64,000 nucleotides of DNA from Macrothele yani (taxonomy: Eukaryota > Arthropoda > Arachnida > Araneae > Macrothelidae), in NCBI GenBank assembly GCA_039090855.1, contig CM077034.1:14025970-14089969 (forward strand). Direction: 5' to 3'. Each line of letters opens with the position of its first letter. Position 1 is the first letter of the stretch. Position numbers and translations under genes: made by a program. Below the pieces are notes generated by a model that worked only from the letters and a program-made list of their open reading frames with translations, did no database searches and was not told the origin of the DNA. Below, piece by piece: positions 46,705-57,819 of the stretch.

Positions 46705-49700
46705 GTTAAATGTAATTTACTTTTTTTCCATAAATATTGGCATTTCAGCTTGAAAATGGAAGTTAAATGTAATTTACTTTTTTTTCCACAAATATTTGCA
46801 TTTCAGCTTGAAAATGGAAGTTAAATGTAATTTACTTTTTTTCCCACAAATATTTGCATTTCAGCTTGAAAATGGAAGTTAAATGTAATTTACTTTTTTT
46901 CCCACAAATATTTGCATTTCAGCTTGAAAATGGAAGTTAAATGTAATTTACTTTTTTTCCACAAATATTTGCATTTCAGCTTGAAAATTTAAGTTAACTG
47001 TAATTTACTTTTTTTCCACAAATATTTGCATTTCAGCTTGAAAATGGAAGTTAAATGTAATTTACTTTTTTTCCCACAAATATTTGCATTTCAGCTTGAA
47101 AATGGAAGTTAAATGTAATTTACTTTTTTCCACAAATATTTGCATTTCAGCTTGAAAATGGAAGTTAAATGTAATTTACTTTTTTTCCACAAATATTTGC
47201 ATTTCAGCTTGAAAATGGAAGTTAAATGTAATTTACTTTTTTTCCCACAAATATTTGCATTTCAGCTTGAAAATGGAAGTTAAATGTAATTTACTTTTTT
47301 TCCACAAATATTTGCATTTCAGCTTGAAAATGGAAGTTAAATGTAATTTACTTTTTTGTAATTTACTTTTTTTCCATAAATATTTGCATTTCAGCTTGAA
47401 AATGGAAGTTAAATGTAATTTACTTTTTTTCCACAAATATTTGCATTTCAGCTTAAAAATGGAAGTTAAATGTAATTTACTTTTTTTCCATAAATATTTG
47501 CATTTCAGCTTGAAAATGGAAGTTAAATGTAATTTACTTTTTTTCCACAAATATTTGCATTTCAGCTTGAAAATGGAAGTTAAATGTAATTTACTTTTTT
47601 TCCATAAATATTTGCATTTCAGCTTGAAAATGGAAGTTAAATGTAATTTACTTTTTTTCCATAAATATTTGCATTTCAGCTTGAAAATGGAAGTTAAATG
47701 TAATTTACTTTTTTTCCACAAATATTTGCATTTCAGCTTGAAAATGGAAGTTAAATGTAATTTACTTTTTTCCCACAAATATTTGCATTTCAGCTTGAAA
47801 ATGGAAGTTAAATGTAATTTACTTTTTTTCCCACAAATATTTGCATTTCAGCTTGAAAATGGAAGTTAAATGTAATTTACTTTTTTTCCCACAAATATTT
47901 GCATTTCAGCTTGAAAATGGAAGTTAAATGTAATTTACTTTTTTTCCACAAATATTTGCATTTCAGCTTGAAAATGGAAGTTAAATGTAATTTACTTTTT
48001 TTCCACAAATATTTGCATTTCAGCTTGAAAATGGAAGTTAAATGTAATTTACTTTTTTTCCACAAATATTTGCATTTCAGCTTGAAAATGGAAGTTAAAT
48101 GTAATTTACTTTTTTTCCCACAAATATTTGCATTTCAGCTTGAAAATGGAAGTTAAATGTAATTTACTTTTTTTCCCACAAATATTTGCATTTCAGCTTG
48201 AAAATGGAAGTTAAATGTAATTTACTTTTTTTCCACAAATATTTGCATTTCAGCTTGAAAATGGAAGTTAAATGTAATTTACTTTTTTCCACAAATATTT
48301 GCATTTCAGCTTGAAAATGGAAGTTAAATGTAATTTACTTTTTTTCCACAAATATTTGCATTTCAGCTTGAAAATGGAAGTTAAATGTAATTTACTTTTT
48401 TTCCCACAAATATTTACATTTCAGCTTGAAAATGGAAGTTAAATGTAATTTACTTTTTTTCCACAAATATTTGCATTTCAGCTTAAAAATGGAAGTTAAA
48501 TGTAATTTACTTTTTTTCCCACAAATATTTGCATTTCAGCTTGAAAATGGAAGTTAAATGTAATTTACTTTTTTTCCACAAATATTTACATTTCAGCTTG
48601 AAAATGGAAGTTAAATGTAATTTACTTTTTTTCCACAAATATTTGCATTTCAGCTTAAAAATGGAAGTTAAATGTAATTTACTTTTTTTCCATAAATATT
48701 TGCATTTCAGCTTGAAAATGGAAGTTAAATGTAATTTACTTTTTTTCCACAAATATTTGCATTTCAGCTTGAAAATGGAAGTTAAATGTAATTTACTTTT
48801 TTTCCATAAATATTTGCATTTCAGCTTGAAAATGGAAGTTAAATGTAATTTACTTTTTTTCCATAAATATTTGCATTTCAGCTTGAAAATAGAAGTTAAA
48901 TGTAATTTACTTTTAAATTTCCACAAATATTTGCATTTCAGCTTGAAAATGGAAGTTAAATGTAATTTACTTTTTTTCCCACAAATATTTGCATTTCAGC
49001 TTGAAAATGGAAGTTAAATGTAATTTACTTTTTTCCACAAATATTTGCATTTCAGCTTGAAAATGGAAGTTAAATGTAATTTACTTTTTTTCCCACAAAT
49101 ATTTGCATTTCAGCTTGAAAATGGAAGTTAAATGTAATTTACTTTTTTTTCCACAAATATTTGCATTTCAGCTTGAAAATGGAAGTTAAATGTAATTTAC
49201 TTTTTTCCACAAATATTTGCATTTCAGCTTGAAAATGGAAGTTAAATGTAATTTACTTTTTTTCCACAAATATTTGCATTTCAGCTTGAAAATGGAAGTT
49301 AAATGTAATTTACTTTTTTTCCCACAAATATTTGCATTTCAGCTTGAAAATGGAAGTTAAATGTAATTTACTTTTTTCCCATAAATATTTGCATTTCAGC
49401 TTGAAAATGGAAGTTAAATGTAATTTACTTTTTTTCCACAAATATTTGCATTTCAGCTTGAAAATGGAAGTTAAATGTAATTTACTTTTTTTTCCACAAA
49501 TATTTGCATTTCAGCTTGAAAATGGAAGTTAAATGTAATTTACTTTTTTTCCCACAAATATTTGCATTTCAGCTTGAAAATGGAAGTTAAATGTAATTTA
49601 CTTTTTTTCCACAAATATTTGCATTTCAGCTTGAAAATGGAAGTTAAATGTAATTTACTTTTTTCCACAAATATTTGCATTTCAGCTTGAAAATGGAATT

Positions 49701-50095
49701 TAAATGTAATTTACTTTTTTTTCCACAAATATTTGCATTTCAGCTTGAAAATGGAAGTTAAATGTAATTTACTTTTTTCCATAAATATTTGCATTTCAGC
49801 TTGAAAATGGAAGTTAAATGTAATTTACTTTTTTTCCACAAATATTTGCATTTCAGCTTGAAAATGGAAGTTAAATGTAATTTACTTTTTTTCCACAAAT
49901 ATTTGCATGGAAGCTAAGCTTGAAAATGGAAGTTAAATGTAATTTACGTTTTTTCCACAAATATTTGCATTTCAGCTTGAAAATGGAAGTTAAATGTAAT
50001 TTACTTTTTTCCACAAATATTTGCATTTCAGCTTGAAAATGGAAGTTAAATGTAATTTACTTTTTTTTCCACAAATATTTTCATTTCAACTCGGA
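46705..50095 (+). repeat. 57-bp minisatellite, about 59 copies
   Basis: Unit: aaatgtaatttacttttttt, then ccacaaatatttgcatttca, then gcttgaaaatggaagtt, 57 bases with the T run varying from 6 to 8. Copies are nearly identical; 47346 has a short partial duplication and 49905 a variant with aagctaagc. Because 57 is 19 codons, both strands stay open for many units (47255-47869 and 47233-47778, for instance), giving 19-residue periodic frames that are unlikely to be proteins: they begin and end wherever the T run changes length. The array arose from the end of dispersed repeat D, which flanks it on both sides. Confidence 0.95.
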
Positions 50096-50576
50096 AATGG
50101 AAGAAAAATTCCGAAAACGGAAGTTGTTGGCGCAAAAGTTTTCCTGTGATGTTGAGGCACGAGATTCTTCAGCAGATTCGAAGAATTCTGCCTTTTCCAT
50201 CGTCATTTCGATGGTTCTCGAGATCGATGCAGAAGTGAACAGAAATTTCAGAAGGATTGGTGGTGGTAGTGAGGGTGGTCGTCGGGTTGTTTTCCGTCGT
50301 AGGGCGGAATTCCCAACTTTCAAAACTTTGGGAAACGGAAGTTTGGTGGATTGAAGGTTTCTCCCGTAATCATAATCCTTTTTTCTTGCGATGTTTCTTC
50401 TACACAGTAGTGTTGTTAAATATAATTTTATTCCATACATACTTGTTTTGCAGCTTCAAAATGGAGGAAAACTTTCTTAAGACGGAAGTCGTCCAGAGTG
50501 TAGATTTCGCCGGTAGCCGTAATTTTTTTCTCCGCGATGTTACATTTATCCTGTGTTGCTGTTAAATGTAAAGTAC
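50096..50576 (+). repeat. dispersed repeat family D, copies 3 and 4
   Basis: 50150-50440 repeats the family landmarks (agattcttcagcagattcg, ttctcgagatcgatgcag, gtcgtcggg, cttgcgatgtttcttctaca, tgttaaatataattttattcc). A shorter second copy follows at about 50440-50575 (cagcttcaaaatggagg ... cgcgatgttacatttatcct). The two resemble super-units of the same repeat spaced about 300 bp. The 85-codon frame at 50097-50354 is regarded as chance. Confidence 0.7.
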
Positions 50577-50860
50577 GTATATATATGTTATCGTTAAAGT
50601 ATGAAATCCGTCATTTCATAGAATACCTAGTTATTTCATGAAATAACTGATCAAGTCAGTTAAAGCGTGAAACTCACTTGTATTCTATGGTTTAACTAGT
50701 TTTTTTCATAGAATAACGTTCTACACCCCGTTAAAGTGTAAAATAACCGAGTAAATAAATCCCAAATTCAAAAGGCTGTAAAGTGAGAACCACTGGTCAG
50801 AAATAGCACACCATTTTCAACCCACTATAAATTGTTATATAATAATAATGATTTTAATTT

Positions 50861-51190
50861 ATGAGTACTTCGTCTCAACCTGATAATGAAGTGCTGGTTG
50901 AAAAAACATGGTTAAATAATGCCATTAGTAAAGTATGTATAGTTTGTTCACAAGAACGCAGTAAAAACGTAGTTTGTTCGAAATGTAATGAGCCTGTCGA
51001 CATGTCATGTTTAGAAGACTATGTTTTGGAAGACAAAGTTGTACAAAAGATCTGCAAATTGTGTTTTAATGAACTGAATGTTCAGAGGGAAAGAGAAAAC
51101 TCTAAAGAATGTTTGGAAATTCAAGCTAAGAAGATGAAATTAAAGTCAGATAAATCTCATTCTGAAGCCTCTGTGGGGCTTTCCCAGTAG
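50861..51190 (+). CDS. zinc-ribbon-like N-terminal fragment of a transposon protein
   Basis: 109 residues. Cysteine pairs CIVC (about residues 27-30), CSKC (38-41) and CKLC (65-68) plus a lone C between them are arranged like a small treble zinc-binding fold. A basic, charged tail follows to residue 109. The frame ends in a TAG after VGLSQ, and downstream codons (KLTEKNPKKDFSTGNKK) look like a continuation, so the stop is probably a mutation or the protein is truncated. A cysteine-rich segment SCKTQCVNKKCICF and CNSKCH encoded near 51405-51475 resembles the C terminus of KRBA2-like integrase proteins of arthropods. I cannot show that it is expressed. Confidence 0.5.
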   Translation: MSTSSQPDNEVLVEKTWLNNAISKVCIVCSQERSKNVVCSKCNEPVDMSCLEDYVLEDKVVQKICKLCFNELNVQRERENSKECLEIQAKKMKLKSDKSHSEASVGLSQ

Positions 51191-51537
51191 CTGAAGTTGA
51201 CGGAGAAAAATCCGAAGAAGGATTTTTCAACTGGGAACAAGAAACGGTCGCATAAAACAGCTATATTCCCGATCCCAGTTCATCGTCTGTGAACAAAAAC
51301 TAATTCAGATCGAAGAAGTGCCGGATTTAGAGAAATAAATCTCTCCGGTCGGTTGCTACAGCTCAAAGATTAGGTACCGGTCAGGGATTTAAAAAACGTT
51401 CATGTAAAACGCAGTGTGTCAACAAAAAATGTATTTGTTTTAGAGATATTGTTCTGTGCAATTCCAAATGCCATTTTAGTAATCTGATTTTATTGTGTCT
51501 TTATGACGATGATGGGCAAAACACGTAACAATATTAA

Positions 51538-51720
51538 CAAATAAAGGTAACTTGATCACGCTAGTTACGTTAACTGAAAACTTTTACAAAAGTTCGTAAG
51601 TTGGAAGCTTTCGACCTTATCTTAGGTCTTCATCAGATAAGGTCGAAAGCTTCCAACTTACGAACTTTTTGTAAAAGTTTTCAGTTAACGTAACTAGCGT
51701 GATCAAGTTACCTTTATTTG
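51538..51720. repeat. PLE-B terminal repeat as a perfect-looking palindrome
   Basis: Arms 51538-51621 and 51635-51720 are complementary with one short difference (acaaaag against acaaaaag), around a 13-base centre. The sequence is the same terminal segment as in the PLE-B arms at 13.55-13.70 and 14.60-14.70 kb. It carries a hammerhead-ribozyme-like core on the - strand: ctgatga (51630-51636), a five-pair stem gacct/aggtc, then gaaa (51609-51612). It is probably a solo Penelope terminal repeat pair inserted into the surrounding transposon. Confidence 0.8.
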
Positions 51721-51964
51721 TGTCTTTATATAAATAACGTTTTGTATGCTCTATGATTCAGTCAAATTGTTTATTTTACACTTTAACTGTCTATCATTAG
51801 TTAATTTATAGAATACCTAGTTATTTCATAGAATAACTAGTTAAAGTGTGGAATTATTAATTAATTACACGCTTTAACTAACTTGATCAGTTATTTCATG
51901 AAATAACTAGGTATTCTATGAAATAACTGAATTATACACTTTAACGGTAACATATATATTGAAC

Positions 51965-54087
51965 ACAGGCAGTGATCATAGATTGCTGAGATGTAAGATG
52001 CACCTCAACACTAAACTCGAACGTAGCAAGCTTATAAGACAAACAAAATGTATTGACATAACCAACCTTAAAAAACACCATAATACCTTCAAATTGAAAC
52101 TGAAGAACAGGTTCTCTGCTTTAGAAGGCCTAACATAGGAAGAAGTGGATATTTCTGAAGTTAACAGAAAAGTAACCAAAGCTCTTATGGAAACAGCAAC
52201 AAAATTAGCTGGGTCTAAGAACAAATTGCATGTGAACAAATTATCAGGAAAAACCAAAATGTTGATGCAAAAAAGAAGACTGATGAGGACAACTAAAGAA
52301 GATGTGACTTCCAAAGTGGAATATATAGAGCTATGCAAGACAGTATGAAAAAGTATCACTGAAGACGTAAGGAAATTCAACTGTGAACTAGTAAGGAAAG
52401 CAATTGAAAACAACCAAAGCCTAAAGATAGCAAAGGGACATCTCAGTAAGGGATGAAAACAGATTATGGCACTGAGAAAAGAAGATGGTTCTGTAACAAG
52501 AAATAGAGGCGAAATTTTGACAAGAGTGAAAGATTTCTACTCCAAATTATATGAAAGGGATGATACATGTACTCCAGGCATCATGAAAGGTACCAGAGTT
52601 CTTCCAGTCCTTCCAGCAGAAGTTGCACATGCAATCAAGAACATGAAGCGGGGAAAAGCTCCAGGAGAAGATGGAATTACTGTAGACATCATACAAGAAG
52701 CAAGTGGAGAAATCAAAACAGTACTCGCCCAAATTTTCACTCGATGCCTTAATGAAGGGAAAATTCCTGAGGATTGGAACAACGCTACAATGATCTTGCT
52801 ACATAAAAAAGGTGACGTGAGGATCTCAGGAACTACAGACCTATCAGCCTCCTATCAGTGGTTTATAAAATCTTCACTAAAGTTCTTTCACACCGCTTGA
52901 AGGTGACACTGGACATGGCTCAACCGAGAGAACAAGCTGGATTCAGGAGTGGCTACAGCACAATAGATCATATCCACGTACTGAGAGAACTAATTGAAAG
53001 AGCGAGGGAATATGAACTTCCATTGTGCATGGCTTTTATCGATTATGAAAAAGCCTTTGATTCGGTGAGACCATCAGCAGTTGCAATGGCTCAGAAATCC
53101 TGCAGTATTGAAGATGCATACATTAATATTATTAATAACATCTATGAAAATGCAAGTGCAAAGATTCGGCTGTTTGAAAATACAACACACATAAAAATTG
53201 GAAAAGGAGTTGAGACAAGGTGACACCATATCTCCGAAGCTCTTTAATGCCACATTGGAGGGTGTCTTTCAGTCGCTGAGCTGGGAAAACAAGGGGATAA
53301 AGATTAATGGAGATTATCTAACCCACCTTCGTTTTGCTGATGACGTAGTCATTTTTGCAACTAGCCCATCAGAGCTGCAGAGTATGATCCAGGAACTTGC
53401 TGACAAGAGTAAAGAAGTGGGATTAAAAATGAACTTTCAGAAGACAAAAGTGATGTTCAATGCTTTTACAAGAAATGAAGATTTATCGATTGATGGAGAA
53501 AAGCTGGAGATAACAGACACGTACGTTTATCTTGGACAGCAGATATCAAGTGAGGGTCACATTGATGAAGAAATTAATCGGCGTATAAAACTTGCCTGGA
53601 GAGCTTTTGGAAGAAACAGCATAATTTTCAAGAGCAATATGCCATTATGTCTTAAAAGAAAAGTGTTTGATCAATGCATCCTTCCAGTGCTTACGTATGG
53701 TGCAGAGACGTGGACCTTAACTAAAAGAGACATACATAGGCTGCAGACAACTCAAAGCAGCATGGAGAGGTGCATGCTGGTGTAACTAGGAGAGATAAGA
53801 AGAGGAACTCGTGGATCCGAAAAATGACAAGAGTGGAAGACATCATGATCAGAGTTAAATCCCTAAAATGGCAATGGGCTGGACATACTGCCAGAAGGAC
53901 AGACACAGCCGAAATTTTAGATTGGATTCCAAGGGACAGGAAAAGACCCAGAAGAAGACCACATGGGAGATGGGTGGATGAAATTCGAAAGTATGCAGGA
54001 GTGACATGGAGGAGACTGGCACAAGACAGACCGTTGTGGAGGAAATTTGGGGAGACCTTCGTCCAGCAGTGGATTGATAATGGTTGA
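51965..54087 (+). pseudogene. LINE ORF2 reverse transcriptase, frameshifted
   Basis: In order: SDHRLL (end of endonuclease), a linker with KLSGKTKMLMQKRRLMR, then from 52466 VTRNRGEILTRVKDFYSKLY, MKRGKAPGEDGITVDIIQEA, then RNYRPISLLSVVYKIF (after a frameshift near 52820), EQAGFRSGYSTIDHI, CMAFIDYEKAFDSV (motif A aspartate), RQGDTISPKLFNATLEG (after a frameshift near 53210), RFADDVVIFATSPSE (the catalytic FADD box), YVYLGQQISSEGHID, VLTYGAETWTLTKRD, a third break near 53775, and finally KRPRRRPHGRWVDEIRK and WRRLAQDRPLWRKFGETF. The C-terminal domain resembles RTE/BovB-like elements. At least three frameshifts and early stops make it inactive. It is a different family from LINE-L. Confidence 0.92.
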
Positions 54088-54093
54088 CAATGA

Positions 54094-54139
<46 letters not shown>

Positions 54140-54145
54140 TAAAGA
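51965..54145 (+). mobile_element. 5'-truncated LINE (RTE-like) with (TGATGATA)/(TA)n tail
   Basis: Begins at the last part of the endonuclease domain (GSDHRLLRCKM, 51968-52000), continues through the whole reverse transcriptase and ends with a stop at 54085-54087, then tgacaatgatgatatatata and a (TA)n tract to about 54140. It lies immediately after the right end of the TIR element. The 5' truncation is typical of LINE insertion. Confidence 0.88.
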
Positions 54146-54619
54146 GCAAAGCTGAAATCATAAGAAAAACTTTACAATTTAAAACGAAAGTTGCAAAACA
54201 ACCTGAAGATCAAAACGCGCAACGCAGCAGTTATGAAAATTCAGAATTCACATTCTAAAAAGAAGAGACTGAAGCTAAAAAATTTTTTTTAAAAAACTCA
54301 CACCAAGTACAACATATAAAAGGTTATGTATGTATTGACGGGTGTGAGTAGAAGGAGAGAAAATAATAATAATAACCACTGAATGCAGAAAGTGTCGAGA
54401 ATACTGAGCCTTGGCTTTATCAAGGACCAGCAAAAACTCTGCATTTTCTCATTTCCACAAAGACCTACTTGGAAATGGGTTTCTGCAAAGTCATGGATGC
54501 AAGTAATTAACCCACCTAAAAATATATATATATATATATATGTCATGTCCTCCGCAGAGTGGTATGACCTAGCTTAAGTTAACAATTTAGATTACATCCA
54601 TAACTCTCCTGGCCCGACC
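54146..54619. other. no gene; A/T-rich with a second (TA)n tract
   Basis: 54160-54300 is A-rich. 54330-54590 could be a remnant of a retroelement (54383-54577 open frame) but has no convincing motif. (TA)n lies at 54523-54540. Confidence 0.5.
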
Positions 54620-54930
54620 CATGCTCTTCATCTGTTACTATTAAACAGAAAGAAGGTGATTATAGAAAACTCAAGTTGTAATAATCATATCTTATATAAT
54701 AATACTCTCTATAAGCAAGTAAATGGTATCCCTATGGAAACGTCAACATCCACGAGTATTGCAAATCTATTCCTGTTCTTTAAGGAATATAAATTCATTA
54801 AAAATCACTCCACTTGCTCCGATAGTCGACTTATTTCTTTACCTATTACAATTTGAATATGTCAGCATAAACAACGGTAGTAATTTTTACATCGTTTATA
54901 TAGGTACGAATGTTAACCTAATTTGTGTAC
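54620..54930 (+). pseudogene. Penelope-type reverse transcriptase relic
   Basis: The frame at 54656-54856 reads LYKQVNGIPMETSTSTSIAN followed by LFLFFKEYKFIK. It resembles the GIPMG-T-x-x-S-P-x-x-A-N-L block of Penelope-like and related reverse transcriptases (motif B region), here with G changed to E. The region that should hold the following DD box (54880-54930, FYIVYIGTN) is decayed. It is too short to say whether it belongs to PLE-A, PLE-B or another family. Confidence 0.55.
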
Positions 54931-55341
54931 CCACACACAAGGAAAACAAATCTGGAAAATATAACTAAACAGAGTTGTAGTAATATTCCTAGTCATATAT
55001 GATATATAAATATCAAGATGATTTTGCTACAAATATGCACACAACGCATGGAACGTATATAACGTGTGAAACAGTAGTGCGTATAGTATATAGCTATTAT
55101 TCTATTATATAATACCACATATTTTAATGTTTGGGTTATTTTTACTAACCAAAATCAATTATTGGAGTTGCCTGTCGGGAATCGATGGGAAGGTTTGCTT
55201 GCCTGCATGTGTTAGGTGATTTGTTTCCAATGTGTCGCCATTCCATGGTGACACATTGAAAACAAATGAACCCTCGTGTAGAAATAATGGCCCAAAGATG
55301 GCGGTAATTGTACCGCAGAAAGCGCTCGCCACAACAGCGAA
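54931..55341. other. left flank of the 171-bp satellite, no gene
   Basis: A/T-rich to 55140, then more balanced DNA (cctgtcgggaatcgatggg ... cagaaagcgctcgccacaac). The 55145-55345 frame has no family resemblance. Within it cattccatggtgacacattg and a near-complementary caatgtgtcgccattccatgg lie close together (55228-55258), a short imperfect inverted motif. Confidence 0.5.
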
Positions 55342-57551
55342 CCACGTGCGATACGTTTCCTGACCCGATGAGTATAACTCTTTCTACTAAAATCTTTTAA
55401 TTAATAGCAAATTTTAAACGTTTGACCGTGCAAGCGAATGAATGTGGAACTGAAAATATATAACCTGTTTTATTTCCGCAAATTTTTCAAAACCAACCAA
55501 TGCTAAAGCAATCCACGTGCGAGACATCTCCTGAACCGATGAGTATAACTCTTTCCACTAAAATCTTTTAATTAATAGTAAATTTTAAACGTTTGACCGT
55601 GCAAGCGAATGAATGTGGAACTGAAAATATATAACCTGTTTTATTTCCGCAAATTTTTCAAAACCAACCAATGCTAAAGCAATCCACGTGCGAGACATCT
55701 CCTTACCCGATGAGTATAACTCTTTCCACTAAAATCTTTTAATTAATAGTAAATTTTAAACGTTTGACTGTACAAGCGAATGAATGTGGAACTGAAAATA
55801 TATAACCTGTTTTATTTCCGCAAATTTTTCAAAACCAACCAATGCTAAAGCAATCCACGTGCGAGACATCTCCTGACCCGATGAGTATAACTCTTTCCAC
55901 TAAAATCTTTTAATTAATAGTAAATTTTAAACGTTTGACCGTGCAAGCGAATGAATGTGGAACTGAAAATATATAACTGTTTTATTTCCGCAAATTTTTC
56001 AAAACCAACCAATGCTAAAGCAATCCACGTGCGAGACATCTCCTGACCCGATGAGTATAACTCTTTCCACTAAAATCTTTTAATTAATAGTAAATTTTAA
56101 ATGTTTGACTGTGCAAGTGAATGAATGTGGAACTGAAAATATATAACCTGTTTTATTTCCGCAAATTTTTCAAAACCAACCAATGCTAAAGCAATCCACG
56201 TGCGAGACATCTCCTGACCCGAAGAGTATAACTCTTTCCACTAAAATCTTTTAATTAATAGTAAATTTTAAACGTTTGACCGTGCAAGCGAATGAATGTG
56301 GAACTGAAAATATATAACCTGTTTTATTTCCGCAAATTTTTCAAAACCAACCAATGCTAAAGCAATCCACGTGCGAGACATCTCCTGACCCGATGAGTAT
56401 AACTCTTCCCACTAAAATCTTTTAATTAATAGTAAATTTTAAACGTTTGACCGTGCAAGCGAATGAATGTGGAACTGAAAATATATAACCTGTTTTATTT
56501 CCGCAAATTTTTCAAAACCAACCAATGGTAAAGCAATCCACGTGCGAGACATCTCCTGACCCGATGAGTACAACTCTTTCCACTAAAATCTTTTAATTAA
56601 TAGTAAATTTTAAACGTTTGACCGTGCAAGCGAATGAATGTGGAACTGAAAATATATAACCTGTTTTATTTCCGCAAATTTTTCAAAACCAACCAATGCT
56701 AAAGCAATCCACGTGCGAGACATCTCCTGACCCGAAGAGTACAACTCTTTCCACTAAAATCTTTTAATTAATAGTAAATTTTAAACGTTTGACCGTGCAA
56801 GCGAATGAATGTGGAACTGAAAATATATAACCTGTTTTATTTCCGCAAATTTTTCAAAACCAACCAATGCTAAAGCAATCCACGTGCGAGACATCTCCTG
56901 ACCCGATGAGTATAACTCTTTCCACTAAAATCTTTTAATTAATAGTAAATTTTAAACATTTGACCGTGCAAGCGAATGAATGTGGAACTGAAAATATATA
57001 ATCTGTTTTATTTCCGCAAATTTTTCAAAACCAACCAATGCTAAAGCAATCCACGTGCGAGACATCTCCTGACCCGAAGAGTATAACTCTTTCCACTAAA
57101 ATCTTTTAATTTATAGTAAATTTTAAACGTTTGACCGTGCAAGCGAATGAATGTGGAACTGAAAATATATAACCTGTTTTATTTCCGCAAATGTTTCAAA
57201 ACCAACCAATGCTAAAGCAATCCACGTGCGAGACATCTCCTGACCCGATGAGTACAACTCTTTCCACTAAAATCTTTTAATTAATAGTAAATTTTAAACG
57301 TTTGACCGTGTAAGCGAATGAATGTGGAACTGAAAATATATAACCTGTTTTATTTCCGCAAATTTTTCAAAACCAACCAATGCTAAAGCAATCCACGTGC
57401 GAGACATCTCCTGACCCGATGAGTATAACTCTTTCCACTAAAATCTTTTAATTAATAGTAAATTTTAAACGTTTGACCGTGCAAGCGAATGAATGTGGAA
57501 CTGAAAATATATAACCTGTTTTATTTCCGCAAATTTTTCAAAACCAACCAA
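55342..57551. repeat. 171-bp satellite, about 13 copies
   Basis: The anchor ccacgtgcgagacat occurs at 55513, 55684, 55855 and every 171 bases to 57385. The first, partial unit at 55343 has ccacgtgcgatacgt. Each unit contains one CACGTG hexamer, ttttaattaatagtaaattt and a run aaatttttcaaaaccaacc. Copies differ at a few positions (cgaagag/cgatgag, tgctaa/tggtaa, gtataac/gtacaac). No parent mobile element is visible. The array ends at aaaaccaaccaaaggtccg. 57552-57819 is plain intron with a T run. Confidence 0.96.
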
Positions 57552-57819
57552 AGGTCCGTAACGTAAGAGACCTCTCGGGGCCAGGAGCACGTGCCTCACA
57601 GAGCAAACAACGTGAGAAATACTTTGACAATATCAGGTAAAATACCTTTAGATATTATGTATAGTTTATTTATAATGTTGCTGAAAATGGTTGCAAGCCA
57701 CTGCTAGTTAAATGCTGCATTTCAAAGCTGCATGTTTGTAAAATTGTGTTTAGCACCACAGCATTGTAATATCATCGAATAGAGCAATTTTTTTTTTTTT
57801 TTATCATCTCTCTTACATA

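Larger units (their letters stand above)
50581..51959 (+). mobile_element. DNA transposon with about 85-bp terminal inverted repeats, KRBA2-like, deletion derivative
   Basis: Left end atatatgttatcgttaaagt (50581 on), right end complementary (actttaacggtaacatatat, to 51959). The repeats contain the common block catagaatacctagttattt followed by a self-complementary atttcatgaaat. Between them lie an N-terminal zinc-finger frame (50861-51190) and a cysteine-rich C-terminal coding remnant (about 51370-51490). No integrase core is present, so the middle of the coding region has been lost. A Penelope terminal palindrome (51538-51720) is inserted near the right end. The TIRs belong to this element, but the superfamily assignment is inference. 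Confidence 0.7.

Noticed and set aside
47233..49532. 19-residue-repeat proteins on both strands
   Set aside because: The 57-bp unit is a multiple of 3 and lacks stops in one frame on each strand. Frame limits depend only on T-run length; there is no evidence of selection or of a start specific to a gene.
55342..57551. Homology to primate alpha satellite because of the 171-bp period
   Set aside because: Only the length agrees; the sequence shows no resemblance and the rest of the window is arthropod-like.
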